Of a stretch of DNA of 64,000 bases, positions 12,596 through 23,331 are shown in pieces; position 1 is the first letter of the stretch; every line of letters begins with the position of its first letter. The stretch is from Acheta domesticus (taxonomy: Eukaryota; Arthropoda; Insecta; Orthoptera; Gryllidae), in contig JAHLJT010003656.1 in the NCBI GenBank assembly GCA_031308135.1, positions 55,240,069 to 55,304,068 of the forward strand, given 5' to 3'. The translations under genes and the position numbers were made by a program. The notes beneath the pieces are model-generated. The model searched no databases, was not told the origin of the DNA, and was given only the letters and a program-made list of their open reading frames with translations.

Positions 12596-13216
12596 AAAAA
12601 ATTATGAATAAAAGACTACATCTCTTGCATTCAATTTGACAAAGTTTGCACTTAAAACCATGATTTGTGGTTTTTGAGGCCTTGTCACAAGCACCTGCGC
12701 CTGAGTCAAGTGAAAAAAGGAAGCCTGCTTCCGGTAAGCGATCGTTGGCATCATTGGCCTTGGCTCTAACCGAACTTTATATAAGTGATAATTGTTTTCC
12801 GTATGAAAATGGGTCATAAAAGGAAACTTTGAGGAAAATAGACCTACATTCAGTGTTACCTACGAAATTTTTCATTTCGTTGACACCAAGAATCTATTCA
12901 GCGTGTCTGTCTACTTGCTTTTTTTTTAATATTATAAATATAATTTAATATACCAGTTCCTATTTACTTTTATTATTTCTCCAGAATTTCTCTTTACTTT
13001 TATTATTTCTCCAGAATGTCTCTTTACTTGTATTATTTCTCCTGTGCGTTTCATTATTTCTTGGAAAATTTATGTGGTGTTTTCTATGCTCAAAATTTCC
13101 TTGTGTCTTTTTAAGGAATGTTTTCGTGAACTAATTAATTTGGGACAATGAATGTTTTATCACAATGTCTACATAAAAATAGTGAGACTAAATAGCACAT
13201 TCTTTCTCGCTCTATT
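12596..13216. other. AT-rich spacer with a three-copy 34-bp repeat
   Basis: At about 12962-13048 the unit containing TTTACTTTTATTATTTCTCCAG is present three times in tandem. No gene is seen elsewhere in the stretch. Confidence 0.5.
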
Positions 13217-14467
13217 TGTAACGGTTACGTTGTGAGTGGGAGGCGTGAGCGAGTGGACTGTTATGAATTTTGCCCCATCTCACAAACTTGGGGTAACTCA
13301 GAAGGACCACTTCTCCGATTTAGTAAAAAACAACTCGGTATGAGAAGGTACCGGAGGGTTGTGATATGTCACCATTGCTTAATTAAACACAACACATAAT
13401 TTAACACAAAATATATAATTACATAAATTAGTGATTACATAAATTAGTGGAATACAATAGTATGCTATTTGAAAGCATACTTAAATGTTGAGGGCAGTTG
13501 ATCTGAAAAGAAAGTACATGACACCAATACAGTGTTGCCCTCTGATGGACGAAGGCTGGATGACGCAGCACGTGACGTCACACACATAAAGATGTGCAGC
13601 GGGTCTGTGCTTGTTGCAACTTGCAGCAGACAACACAGACAGCGGTCATTGAGAGAGAGAGAGAGACGGCGAGTGCAGCCTCTGGCACGCTCAGTAGATA
13701 ACAAGCGTACAATAATGATGTGCACTGAACAGCACAACACAGTTAAAATAGCACAGTACAATAAAACTGGGAGTCACGAGTTGAATGTTGGCGAGCCAAA
13801 CAGAGCAGAAACAGTACCGGCGGCATTACGCGTAGCACGGCACGGTGCACAAATGTTGCACTAACACAGTCAGTCAATGTTATAATATATGAAGTCGTAA
13901 ACAGTGTGCAGCTTAGTAACAAGTTAATTATAAACCATGATGGGCGGCTTGGCCCTTACGGAGCGCAAGCGTCCTTTGGCAACGGTAAAGTTAGGTGCCA
14001 TGACGGGTGTGAATTCGGCTTATAGAGAAAGCACAAGTATAAAAGAACACGGAGCACAGTCGCGTGGTGGTTGCCGGTGATGGCTCAAGTAAAGTTGATT
14101 AATATTGCGAACATAAGCGTGGCTTGTAGTTCGACAATGAAACAAGTAATTGCCATGATGGCTTACAAAACGCGCGACTGAGCGACGCGGAGTGCACTAA
14201 CGAATCTCGGGCACGACTGCACTACAAGAAATTTTCAGCACGACCGACTAGCGACTGGCGGCGCCAGCGCTTGCTGCGAGCGTTTGGCGCCGATTTTTGT
14301 GCGGTAGTCAATGGGAGCTAGCGAGACAGATTCGTGGGGTTCTGTTGCTTAAAATTAAGAACGAAAGGAATTCATAAACAAAGTGTAAATTAGGCATGAT
14401 TTTAAATTATAGAAATTAACGCCATTAATATGAAATTAACAGGAGGGACCTGAGCCGTTATGTTACA
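13217..14467. repeat. Candidate solo LTR bounded by TGTAAC...GTTACA
   Basis: The block starts TGTAACGGTTACG and ends CCGTTATGTTACA, a TG...CA-bounded inverted terminal pair typical of retroviral-like LTRs. Its composition differs from the flanks and it has no coding sequence. Near the right end a purine-rich AGGAGGGACC lies close to the terminus. I cannot identify a target duplication with confidence, and a second TGTAACGGCG begins only 6 bp further on, so the real boundary may differ. Confidence 0.3.
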
Positions 14468-15487
14468 AATCAATTGTAACGGCGTTCGCCACGCGCGGCG
14501 GCGGCTGTGTACGGCGAATGCCGGGGGCGTTAGATTCGTAAGAATTGGCCGCAGCTGTGCCGGGCAACAAAGAAGTTGTATTAAAAGCGACCCTGCGAAA
14601 TCATGCGATGTGCTTCAGTATGGAACATAAGAAAATAAGCATATGATAACTTGTTCGAACATACGTAATATTATAATACTACTTTGAAACTGCAAAAGTG
14701 TTTTCCAACAAGTAACAATTGTTTCTCCATGTGTATGTCTAAGTAATCGATAGTTCTTTCTAGTTGCCAGTGTGGACCGAATTGCATCAAAACTTCGTTT
14801 CAAATGCAGTGTATGTGAATAAAATTTCTGTGAAGGTCTGCAGATAAATCATGTACTCAGACGTGATTAGTGGAACGATCTTTACTTATTTATTACAGAT
14901 CCTGGGAAACGTTGGAGTCGGAGACACACTCATGAGAAAGCAGCCACTGTTGCTCCGTCAATATACAACAATCAATAACCAATCGATGAATGAATATATT
15001 ACAAACTCCTCCCTCCACATTTGTTCCGAAACTAAGATGTAGACATTTCTAACTCATTAAAGTTAAACTAAGTTAATGATTTCATTTGAATGAAAGTAGT
15101 TTTAAGTAATGCTTTCATTTGCTGAGGTATCGTCGAGATGTATCAATATTGTATGACACGAGAGTACGACACAATAGTATTTACGAACGAAAAGGCACCC
15201 GATAGTAACTCACGGTGATATTTTGTGTGAATACATTCCATATATTACTCTGAATACTATAGATCATTTTGTTTGTTATCACATATAAACCAAACCGAGA
15301 ATGTTGAAATGAAATAGGACTCTCTAGATTCTTATGTTTTATTGCTTCCATAAAACCATAAAAAACATGTAAAAAGTGTTCAATTACTGAAACGTGATTG
15401 ATAATATATGAATCAACACTTGTGGACGCCTTCTTTAATTGTAATCTAGAAAATACTATAGTTTACTGTACATAAACCTACTACATT
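14468..15487. other. Intergenic, nothing recognised
   Basis: A GC-rich 100-bp start grades into AT-rich DNA with no supported gene. Confidence 0.4.
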
Positions 15488-15499
15488 GCTAACTTTCTT

Positions 15500-16014
15500 A
15501 CTGGGAGAGATGGCTCAGTGCATCAACTGATGTCACCGTAGTCCCTCTGACCGGGAGGTCCTTGGTTCGAGCCCCGACAACGGCAGGATTTTCGACACTA
15601 GCTTGTCAGCTGGGTCGAATTCAGTCGCTGTCTGGAGGAGAATTCTAGCGGCCGGCTGCTCTGATCGGGTAGTTTTCCGTGGTTTCTCCGATCAACACCA
15701 GGCGAATGCCGGAGCAGTACGGTACGGGCCACGGACCGCGCGCGATCTTTCCTTGTCCTCTTACACACACATTTACACTAACATACTATTACACATACCG
15801 GGAGACCGGTCGGGAGCTTACAGCTTGTCCCGGCTGAAGCAGTGCCCCGTTGGTGAGAGATACCTGGTTGAGGATAAAAACCCCGCTAGTCGACGGTAGG
15901 TCGGCGCCAGATCTCGCCATCCAGCGGGGAAAAGATCAACCGAGAAAAAAACACGCACTACACTTACGGGACTAATGACCTGAGTAGTTGAACAACGAAT
16001 CAATCAATCAAAAA
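15500..16014 (+). mobile_element. Full-length tRNA-derived SINE, family 1, reference copy
   Basis: The element has a tRNA-like head with an A-box match TGGCTCAGTGC at 15511 and a B-box match GGTTCGAGCCC at 15564, a normal spacing for an internal RNA polymerase III promoter. A unique body of about 420 bp follows, and a short (AATC)n tail ends it. It is flanked by a perfect 12-bp target-site duplication, GCTAACTTTCTT, at 15488-15499 and 16015-16026, which fixes both ends and shows LINE-type retrotransposition. At about 515 bp it is long for a SINE. Other copies of the family lie at 2560, 4830, 8755, 19745, 20280, 21272 and 57902. Confidence 0.9.
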
Positions 16015-16026
16015 GCTAACTTTCTT

Positions 16027-17645
16027 GGAAACGGTCCCAAGTTCATTTCCCGGCCGAGGCGAAAAAGAATTGTAGCTTTCTAATAACATAGTCTCAGTTT
16101 CTATAGCTGTGTGACAAAATAAATCCCTTGGTAGCTAGGTACGATAGTGGGAATACCTCATGCTCGCCACATGCCTCGCTTATCCCCATGCGTGGATAGT
16201 AAATAAATACAGCGCACGAGCCACTAGCTAGCAAAGGTCGGATTAATCCATCCCTGAAATGCCAAATATATAAATTCGTTGTTTACTGAACTTTAAATAA
16301 TCACGAATTTACACCGAATTTACACACATTCATGTAACACTGATTCCGAATTGAGATAGTATTTTGTTTTCAGAATGTATTTTCTTTCACACTCTGTTGA
16401 AAGAAATGACCATGATCATTATAGACCTTTCTGCTAAACCTTTGTGATAAATCGTCAGTTACAATGAACTTCGTACTGATGTTGTAAATTAGTAATAAAT
16501 GTTCATTGTAAGTCGTCAATGAGTTATACAAATGAATGTGTTGAGTAGAAATCGAATGACCAGTTTGGAACCTTCCGTCATGTTCAGCGAAAGATGATGC
16601 AAACTAAAATGTTGCTGGGGTGTTGGGAAGAAGGCCTCCTCTCGTGCATGTTAGAAGGGAAATAATGCTGTTATCGTTGATTATGACTTCATTTTAAAAC
16701 TTTTCTCTGCTGCGGTCCACCTTTGTTTTGTTAGCAATGAGACTTTGACGTGATTTTCTTCAGGTTTAATGAAAGGTCATGCAATTGTCGGATAAGATAG
16801 TTAAAGAATAATGAATAAAATGTAACAAAGAGATGATCTATAAAATAAACAACTCCCAATTAATTATATTGGGCAGACATAAACGAAACTAAAGCAATGT
16901 AATCATGTAAACAAGAACGTTTTCGAATTATCATATAGGCAAGGCACTCTAAAACACAGAATTTAAAAATATCATTATATCAACTTTAGGGACTTGAGCA
17001 TAAAGTTGATCATGAACATAAATGTTTCTACGATTGTATCTGAGACTGAATATAAAATTAGTACTTACTATTGACTCAATAGTAGAGTGCAACCAATTTA
17101 CCAAAATGCATGACCTCATATTCAGCCTAATATTTAAAATAAATCGTCATGCATAAACTGACAATAATTTTCTGTGGATATTTTTACTTCCCCTTCCCTT
17201 GTTCCCTACCTCCTCTCCCTTTTCCTCCTACCCATAATTCCCTTTTCCGGCTGGCCTGACTTCAACCCAACCAGCCTCTACCTGATTAAGCACGTTCCAC
17301 GCTCAAGCGAGGATGACCATCGATCCCACAGGATATTACTAAAAGTGAGTTTTCAGAATTCAAATTATGATAAAGTTGATTCTTGCACTTGATACTTACA
17401 TTAATAATTTTAAAATACTAATATTTAAATCTGTATTAATGACATGTCATATTTACTATATTGTTTAAACTTGAAAAATGTGTTTACGAAATGAAACGTT
17501 ATACGAGTACACGTAAAAATTACCGACAATAAACTAATGTTGTATTTTCATGGCCTTCTATTGAACCTGAAGGAATTCACTTCAGTTTCACTGTCAACAA
17601 AAAAACAGGGGTTCAAAACAGAGAAAATATATTGCTTAGAGTTGA
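16027..17645. other. Intergenic, nothing recognised
   Basis: AT-rich. An imperfect inverted pair (TTGGTAGCTAGG and CTAGCTAGCAAAGG) spans about 16128-16237 but is too weak to call an element. Confidence 0.4.
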
Positions 17646-17960
17646 TCTCAATTTTACTTTCTCGCCTTACTACGCATTTATGTAGTGACGAGAAAGTATT
17701 CTAAAGCTCGGCGATTTTTTTACAGAAAATTCGTATTGGGCGACCTGGTATCGAAAAGTGAATAAATCTTGTTCCTAAACGTATTAATTTACTTCCTCTA
17801 ATACGTTAAGTAGTCCGAATTCTCGTGTGTTCTTGATAGTTCTGTGTGTGTACCTCAAACAGAAAAATTGATTAATGGCAAAACGACTCCTTATCAATGC
17901 TCCATCCGTCTGACTCCTTATCAACGCTAACGCTTAAACTATTCATATAGTTTTCTGGAG
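17646..17960. repeat. Fragment of the foldback/TIR repeat family
   Basis: It begins with a terminus-like ACTACGCATTTATGTAGTGACGAGAAAGTATTCTAA-type segment, continues with CGGCGATTTTTTTACAG and a CTGGTATCGAAAAGTGAATAAATC landmark, and reaches a CCATCCGTCTGACTCC segment. The landmark order is the same as at 1943 and at the ends of 25900-29540. It appears single-ended. Confidence 0.45.
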
Positions 17961-18969
17961 ATTGAGAGGTTAGAAATACAGGATCAATGTGATATATTTA
18001 TTTATTTATTTTTTGAGGAAACTGGCTATGTAGTTTTGGTGGAAGAAAGTTAGTAAGACGTTCTGTGACTTACAAGAAAGCAGGGTTGCCCATTAATTGG
18101 TTGACATTTTTCTACATTACAGAAAATAAAGAGTATGAGGTGGGGGCAGGCAGAAGAGATAGTTAAAAGTAAGAAAATAAGAAGAAAGATCTGAACCCTG
18201 GCAATCAGATTCTTACCCAATCGCCCGTTCAACATTTTGACATTTTCTGGCAAACATACAATTACTCGCGTTGGCGCACAGAGTGCGCCAGTAACAATGA
18301 ACTTTAATACCTGTTTATTTTAATTTTCTTTCATTTTTCGTAGCCTGCCGACTGTCTTATCCATTTGATTCTTCTATCGCCACAGTCGATTGAAAAATAA
18401 TGGATGACCCTCCTTACTCACGTTGATTGTTGACTGCTTTATCCCTGAGTTCATTTTCATTGAAAGGGAGCGTGGGTATTGTGATCAAAGTATTGGGATA
18501 CTCAGGCAGCGAAGGATGAACCGAAAATTGTTTCCCTGAAGAAAGACATGCACTTGGTACTGCAAGTTGTTGTTCTCTTTCTTTTGTTGTTAATCTTTCT
18601 CTTGTTTTTATTTTTCTTGTTCTTCTCTATCATGGTGGATATAGTGGTGATGGTTGTGCTTCATCTAAAGATAGCGCACAGGGAACAAACCCATTGACCC
18701 AGCATGTATACCATTGTGCGTGTCTGTTTGGGACCCTACCAACAGCCAACGTCAGAGTTAATTTCGTGTCCGCCAGGATTCGTCCCAATTACGGTCTATA
18801 TTTTATTTATCCATCAATGATCCTTACCTGTTTTAGCGTCAATGATATTGCATTGCATTGTGGAAGGATTGATTTTACTCTAGCGTTTACTCGCGGTTCT
18901 TTTACGAACTTTAAAAACATTACCACCCAGATTTTTCGCTCATTGAGCATCAACGGACCTGGGGTTGAA
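17961..18969. other. Intergenic, nothing recognised
   Basis: Only a perfect 8-bp inverted repeat TGGCGCAC/GTGCGCCA near 18273 stands out. Confidence 0.4.
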
Positions 18970-18972
18970 TGA

Positions 18973-19732
18973 GGGCCGGTTGCATAAAGCTTTCCATACG
19001 GGTTCCATAGCAATGGGTTCTACAAAATGTATAGGCTCCACAGGCCGTTCACCGTTGCATAAAGCAAATGTATGGAATCTATAACTATAGGTCCTATAAG
19101 TACATCAAAATGCCACCACTAGATAGCGACACAGTCGATATTTGAATAGTGCGTATTCTGTGTTTCGTTTTGCACGTTCTTAGTGTGTGCTGAGCTCTGT
19201 TGAGGTGGTTTGGCGGAGTGTTGGTTTGTCTCTATACGTTCTCAGTAGCAATTTTGTATTATTGCATTATATTCATTCATACATATATTAGTTTACTTTT
19301 TATTTAATCCTTATTTAAGTACAGTTTATTAAATAATAAACTATACTTAATAAGAATTAAATAAAAAGTAAAATAATGTCTGTATGAATAATATTCACTA
19401 AAATTCAACACTCAAAAATACACCAAAAACGCACCCTACACACCAAATAAAACTCTTAACAAAATATTATATCACAACACGGACGCCACAAACCACCAAT
19501 AACCTCAACACTAGTAAACAGATGCTTGCAGCAGTGCGCAGTGTCGCCATGTTGCTTATTTGCAGATTCTATAAGCACTTGTAGACATGTCTCAGGACCT
19601 ATAAGATATAGAACATTTTGTAGGTTCCATAAGTCGTATTGGTCGTTTCAGAAACTCGTTTTGCCGCTGTAGACTATTTTATAGAATCAATAAGCTTATG
19701 GATTCCATATCGAACGTTTATGCAACCGGCCC
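18973..19732. mobile_element. Foldback MITE, PIF/Harbinger-like
   Basis: Both ends read GGGCCGGTTGCATAAA inward (16 identical bp), and the element is flanked by TGA on each side (18970-18972 and 19733-19735), a 3-bp duplication as in PIF/Harbinger elements. The two halves are related as inverted copies through most of the length, and the centre near 19300-19375 is an almost perfect palindrome of AT-rich arms around AAAT. There is no transposase, so it is non-autonomous. Family assignment is by TIR style and TSD length only. Confidence 0.8.
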
Positions 19733-19744
19733 TGAGTATTAGTA

Positions 19745-19965
19745 TTGATTTTGGCCGCGCCATCATTTTAGGACTTAGTCCCGAAAACGTAGTGCATGTT
19801 AAATCTTCCGAGGTAGCCGCTGGTTCCTCCCCCGCTGAAAAAGTGATATCCAGCGTCGAGCTACAGGGTGGCTTACAGGTTTTCTCTCTTCACGTATTTC
19901 CCCAGCGTGGCACCACCCGGGGGTGGGAGGCTCTTGCGTGTCGAATCAGATCTCAGCCAGTGAGC
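19745..19965 (-). mobile_element. SINE family 1, 3' fragment
   Basis: Minus-strand fragment matching only the 3' third of the reference copy: GTAGTGCATGTT, a CCAGCGTCGAGCTACA block and ATTTCCCCAGCGTGG. The head is missing. Confidence 0.55.
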
Positions 19966-20279
19966 TTCAAGCACCAGTTTGCATCACAATATTAGCGGAA
20001 ATTTTGAATGCAGCGAGTTACCAAGACAATCATCACTTTGTTACTAGTCTTTGAATCAGATATAAGTAGCATGTTTTTAAATATTGGAACTTTTATTTCA
20101 ATTACACCATCGTGTTAACTTTATAACGAAAAGTGTCACTTTACGCCACTTTCAAAATGTTTCTCAACGCTTCTTGCTCTCCATGCAACATGGAGGCCTG
20201 CGACTTTTCAAACGAAGTGCCCGTGTTGGGGTCACGTGGTTCGTGACGCAAACTGGTGCTGCGCTGAACGAGTAAAAAT

Positions 20280-20560
20280 CAGTGCGCCGGAGTAGCCCAC
20301 CCATATTTTTCCATCATGATACCAAACCACTATCAGTAAGCTCCCGACATGTGAGGTGGTGTAGTGCATGTACTCGTAAGAGTAACTGTGTATAAGAGGA
20401 GGGAGTAATGATGAAGGCAAGATCGCTCGATTCTTAGCCTGTTTTGTTATGGTACAACTACGGCAACGCCAGGTTATGGTCAAAGATACCACGAAAAAGA
20501 ACCGATCAGTACATTCCGTCTGATAGAATTTTTCTCCAGTGGTCGAGTAGTGCCAGGCAG
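20280..20560 (-). mobile_element. SINE family 1, degenerate copy
   Basis: Minus-strand match to the SINE middle: AGTAAGCTCCCGACATGTGA, GTAGTGCATGTACTC, GCAAGATCGCTCGATTC and AGAATTTTTCTCCAG. It is heavily diverged. Confidence 0.55.
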
Positions 20561-20793
20561 AGAATTAATTTAACGATGCAAAATTCCAACATATAATTGC
20601 CATCATGATTGACTTATTGCATTAGTCCATAGTTATATTGTCAGTTCTGTTCAAAATCTTAAATTCGCAACCCCATTACCATGTGAGTGACGCTCGATAG
20701 CTGTGTAATACCACGCCACAGGCAGATCTCTTCGTCCAGATTCCCAAGCTCATTTGGCGCTTGTGAACTTTCATGTCTTACTGTTGTCTAGGC

Positions 20794-21263
20794 CAGTGGT
20801 CGCCAAACTTATGAAGCTTTTGAACAGCCATACCGTTCTCAATCCTACTTTTTTTTAAATCTTAACATTTGCTTATTGTCTGTAAACATGTACTTGTATT
20901 AAATATGAGTCAAATTAAAATAAAACCACATACAAGAAAAATAAATTGAAATGGGATTCCACATTACAAAAATATTGAAATACAGATAATTACAAATTGT
21001 AAATATAAGAACAGATTTTTCATCAAACTTGTTAATAAGAAGGATAGCAACCTTTTTGTCATTAACAAGTTTATGTTGGGTGAGAAGGTCGTGACTGCCA
21101 TTCGAATACAGTTGTCCAATTGTTCATCAGTGAGTCTGTTTCTGTACTTGTTTGTGCTCTTTAGAAAAAGTCTAGGATAGCCAACCTTGAGCATGACCGC
21201 GATCTACCAAAAATTGCCTCGCGTGCTACTAGTAGCTCGATATCGACGGTTTGGCGATCACTG
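20794..21263. mobile_element. hAT-type MITE with perfect 8-bp TSD
   Basis: The ends are CAGTGGTCGCCAAAC and, on the complement, CAGTGATCGCCAAAC. The element is flanked on both sides by GTCTAGGC (20786-20793 and 21264-21271), an exact 8-bp target duplication, the hallmark of hAT transposition. At 470 bp with no coding sequence it is a non-autonomous element. Confidence 0.9.
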
Positions 21264-21271
21264 GTCTAGGC

Positions 21272-21505
21272 TGCCAGTGCCACGTATGTCGCGAGAGCAG
21301 TCGGTGGCTAACAGCGTATCCCGGCTGAAGCGGTGCCTCGCTGGGGGAGATACCTGGACAGGAAACATCCCGAAAGCCGGCATGTAGTTGGTTGGTACTG
21401 GATCTCACGCACCAGCGTGGGAGTAACATTGCCATATCCCAGCCCTAACATTCACTACACGCACAGAATCAATGACCGTAGTAGTTGACGCCCGAAAACT
21501 CTAAA
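21272..21505 (+). mobile_element. SINE family 1, 5'-truncated copy
   Basis: It contains the 3' part of the SINE: CGTATCCCGGCTGAAGCGGT, GGGGGAGATACCTGGA, TACTGGATCTCACGCACCAG and the AATGACCGTAGTAGTTGACG landmark just before the tail. Head and most of the body are absent. Its tail grades into the microsatellite that follows. Confidence 0.75.
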
Positions 21506-21835
21506 TCCTCACTCACTCACTCATTTGCTCAATCTCACTCATTCATTCAGTTTCACTCACTCAATCTCACTCATTCACATTCACACTCGCTCATTCACTC
21601 AATCTCACTCATTCACATTCACACTCACTCATTCACTCAATCTCACTCATTCATTCAGTTTCACTCACTCAATCTCACTCATTCACATTCACACTCACTC
21701 ATCACTCAATCTCACTCATTCATTCAGTCTCACTCACTCAATCTCACTCATTCACATTCACACCCACTCATTCACTCAATCTCACTCATCCAGTCTCATT
21801 TCACTCAATCTCACTCATTCATTCATTCACTCTCG
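21506..21835 (+). repeat. (TCAC/TCAT/TCAATC) microsatellite derived from a SINE tail
   Basis: About 330 bp of TCACTCA, TCATTCA and CACATTCACAC units form higher-order repeats of roughly 60 bp, such as the TTCACTCAATCTCACTCATT block. It begins exactly where the preceding SINE tail should be and ends about 175 bp before the ABCA start codon. The Thr/His/Ser open frames across it are artefacts. Confidence 0.85.
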
Positions 21836-22010
21836 CGAATCGCCACTGAATTGCTGCTGTTTGCGTGCGCAGGCGGCGGAGGCGCGGCGCAGGCGGCAGG
21901 ACAGAGGCCGGCCGTGCTGCTTGGTGCGGTGCGCGCGCGGGCGCGGGCGCGGGTGCGGGCCGCCGCCGCCGCGGCGCCGCGCGGGGCGCGGGAGTCGCCT
22001 GGGCGCCGCC
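21836..22010 (+). promoter_or_regulatory. ABCA3: ABCA 5' UTR, GC-rich, possible 5'UTR splice acceptor
   Basis: Sequence becomes strongly CpG-rich immediately before the start codon and contains a GCGCGGGCGCGGGCGCGGG run. The start context GCGCCGCCATGT is a good Kozak match. A pyrimidine-rich stretch ending TTTGCGTGCGCAG at 21871 looks like a splice acceptor, so the 5' UTR may begin at 21872 and be joined to an upstream non-coding exon. No TATA box or initiator is evident. Confidence 0.5.
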
Positions 22011-22234
22011 ATGTCCCGCACGGGCTCCAAGCTGGGGCTGCTGCTCTGGAAGAACTGGAAGCTGCAGGCGCGCCACCCGCTGCAGACGGTCGTCGAGATC
22101 CTGGTGCCCGTGCTCTTCTCCTGCCTCATCGTGGTGGTGCGCTCGCTCGTCGAGCCCGAGCACATCTCCACGGTCACCACCTACCCGGCCTTCAGCCCCA
22201 TTCCCACCTTCAACCTCACCCACCTGCCGGCCAT
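22011..22234 (+). CDS. ABCA3: ABCA3-like transporter, coding exon 1
   Basis: Encodes residues 1-74 plus two bases of codon 75 of an ABCA-subfamily lipid transporter. The N-terminus is typical of the subfamily: a short cytosolic stretch with LLLWKNWKLQ, then RHPLQTVVEILVPVLF leading into transmembrane segment 1 (about 27-46), after which the chain enters the luminal/extracellular loop with a glycosylation site NLT. The start is the first ATG after the GC-rich UTR, in good context. The exon ends in phase 2 at a GTGAGT donor. Exon base composition is very GC-rich against the AT-rich intron that follows. ABCA proteins export or flip phospholipids and sterols; which substrate applies here cannot be told. 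Confidence 0.92.
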
Positions 22235-22638
22235 GTGAGTATTCCACGCTCCTGACGCTTATGTGACCTTTAGAGAACGAAAAAATATGTAGTATTAAAC
22301 ATCGAAATATGTACATAAATATGTAATGAAAATAATAAGAAAATATAATAAATATGTAAAGTAGGATATAATATGTAATATTAAAATTCTCTACTTAAAC
22401 AACCATTTACATGGCACAAAATTAGATTTAGAAAAAATGTCCTAAATAAATTTTAAAATTAATACAACGTTTTGAAAACATTTTGGATGGCACAAGTTGA
22501 TGTACACTTTGCGTCATACAATTTCCTCGGCAGTAGTAAAAGCTTCATATATTGTAATCCAGGACCGTAGTTTAGCAGTCAGACTATTTGCAATAGGAGC
22601 CATCGCACACATTGGAGATATCTACGTCCAACGTAGGC
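22235..22638. other. Start of intron 1, AT-rich
   Basis: Intron 1 runs to 30286. Its start is dominated by AAATATGTA-type motifs, which recur at 22740-22930 around the hairpin; they may belong to one AT-rich repeat, but no termini can be fixed. Confidence 0.4.
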
Positions 22639-22704
22639 GGTCGCAAATTTTTCTCAGAAATTAAGGTGACCTGTAACCTTAATTTCTGAGAACAATTTGC
22701 GACC
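22639..22704. repeat. Near-perfect short hairpin (29-bp arms, 8-nt loop)
   Basis: The arm from 22639 to 22667 and the complement of 22676-22704 match at 28 of 29 positions, separated by the loop GACCTGTA. The arms start GGTCGCAAATTT and end AATTAAGGT. In the intron-1 transcript this would fold into a 66-nt stem-loop. It could be an inverted repeat left by a MITE centre or a small hairpin RNA precursor; the sequence alone cannot decide. Confidence 0.85.
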
Positions 22705-23331
22705 GGTAGTAGCTGATTTTTAAAAAATAATTCTTTTTTAAAAAAATTGTAATAAAATTGAAGAAAATTGATAGAATAAGAAAATATATTGCGAAAACAG
22801 CAAAATATGTAATATACTACTAAATATGTAAAGAAAAAATTGGATATTGTGTTGGGAAGGGCGATGATTCCCCAACATTACAATTTTGAGAACGGTAAAT
22901 AGAATGTCAAAAAATATGTAATTACATAAAAATCCGGACTTAAGTGATATTCAGCTATCTCAGAATAAATGTTACAAGCCACTAGGAGGTGTGAGGGAGT
23001 CGAGATGACTACTTTTGTCAGTTGATGTGTGGGTAATCGTCATTAACGAAGTTGTGACATTTGCTCGTGGTTGGTAGGCAACATATCTTGCGCTGGTGTT
23101 CGGCAGGTATCCGAAATCTTTGCGCCAGAACGTGCGTCTGTCAAACACCAGTGCACGATGTTTCCTTCCAATCAGCGGCAAATGTGAAATGTGTTACTTC
23201 GTTAAAAGAGATTTCCCGCAAGTTAATTGACAAAAGTGATCATCTTCGACTACATGCTCTACAAGACGAAATTGGTAACATTTATTGAAATGTGCTGTAT
23301 AAAGGAGTCGGCGAGAGATATTCATAAGTAT
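22705..23331. other. Intron 1, nothing recognised
   Basis: AT-rich with AAATATGTA motifs up to about 22945, then about 350 bp of ordinary composition holding an unsupported 75-residue open frame (23061-23288, +). Confidence 0.4.

Noticed and set aside
11818..12597. Long Ser/Pro/Leu or Glu/Lys-rich open frames on both strands
   Set aside because: They lie in a polypyrimidine microsatellite; every frame is open because the tract lacks A and G needed for stops.
15500..15600. A possible functional tRNA gene
   Set aside because: A and B boxes are present, but the sequence runs into a 515-bp repeated element flanked by target duplications.
21485..22255. Open frame rich in Thr-His-Ser repeats running into the ABCA exon
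   Set aside because: It is a translation of the microsatellite in other frames; the true ABCA frame starts at 22011.
23061..23288. 75-residue frame in intron 1 as a host exon
   Set aside because: No splice fit or ABCA similarity, and exons 1 and 2 join in phase without it.
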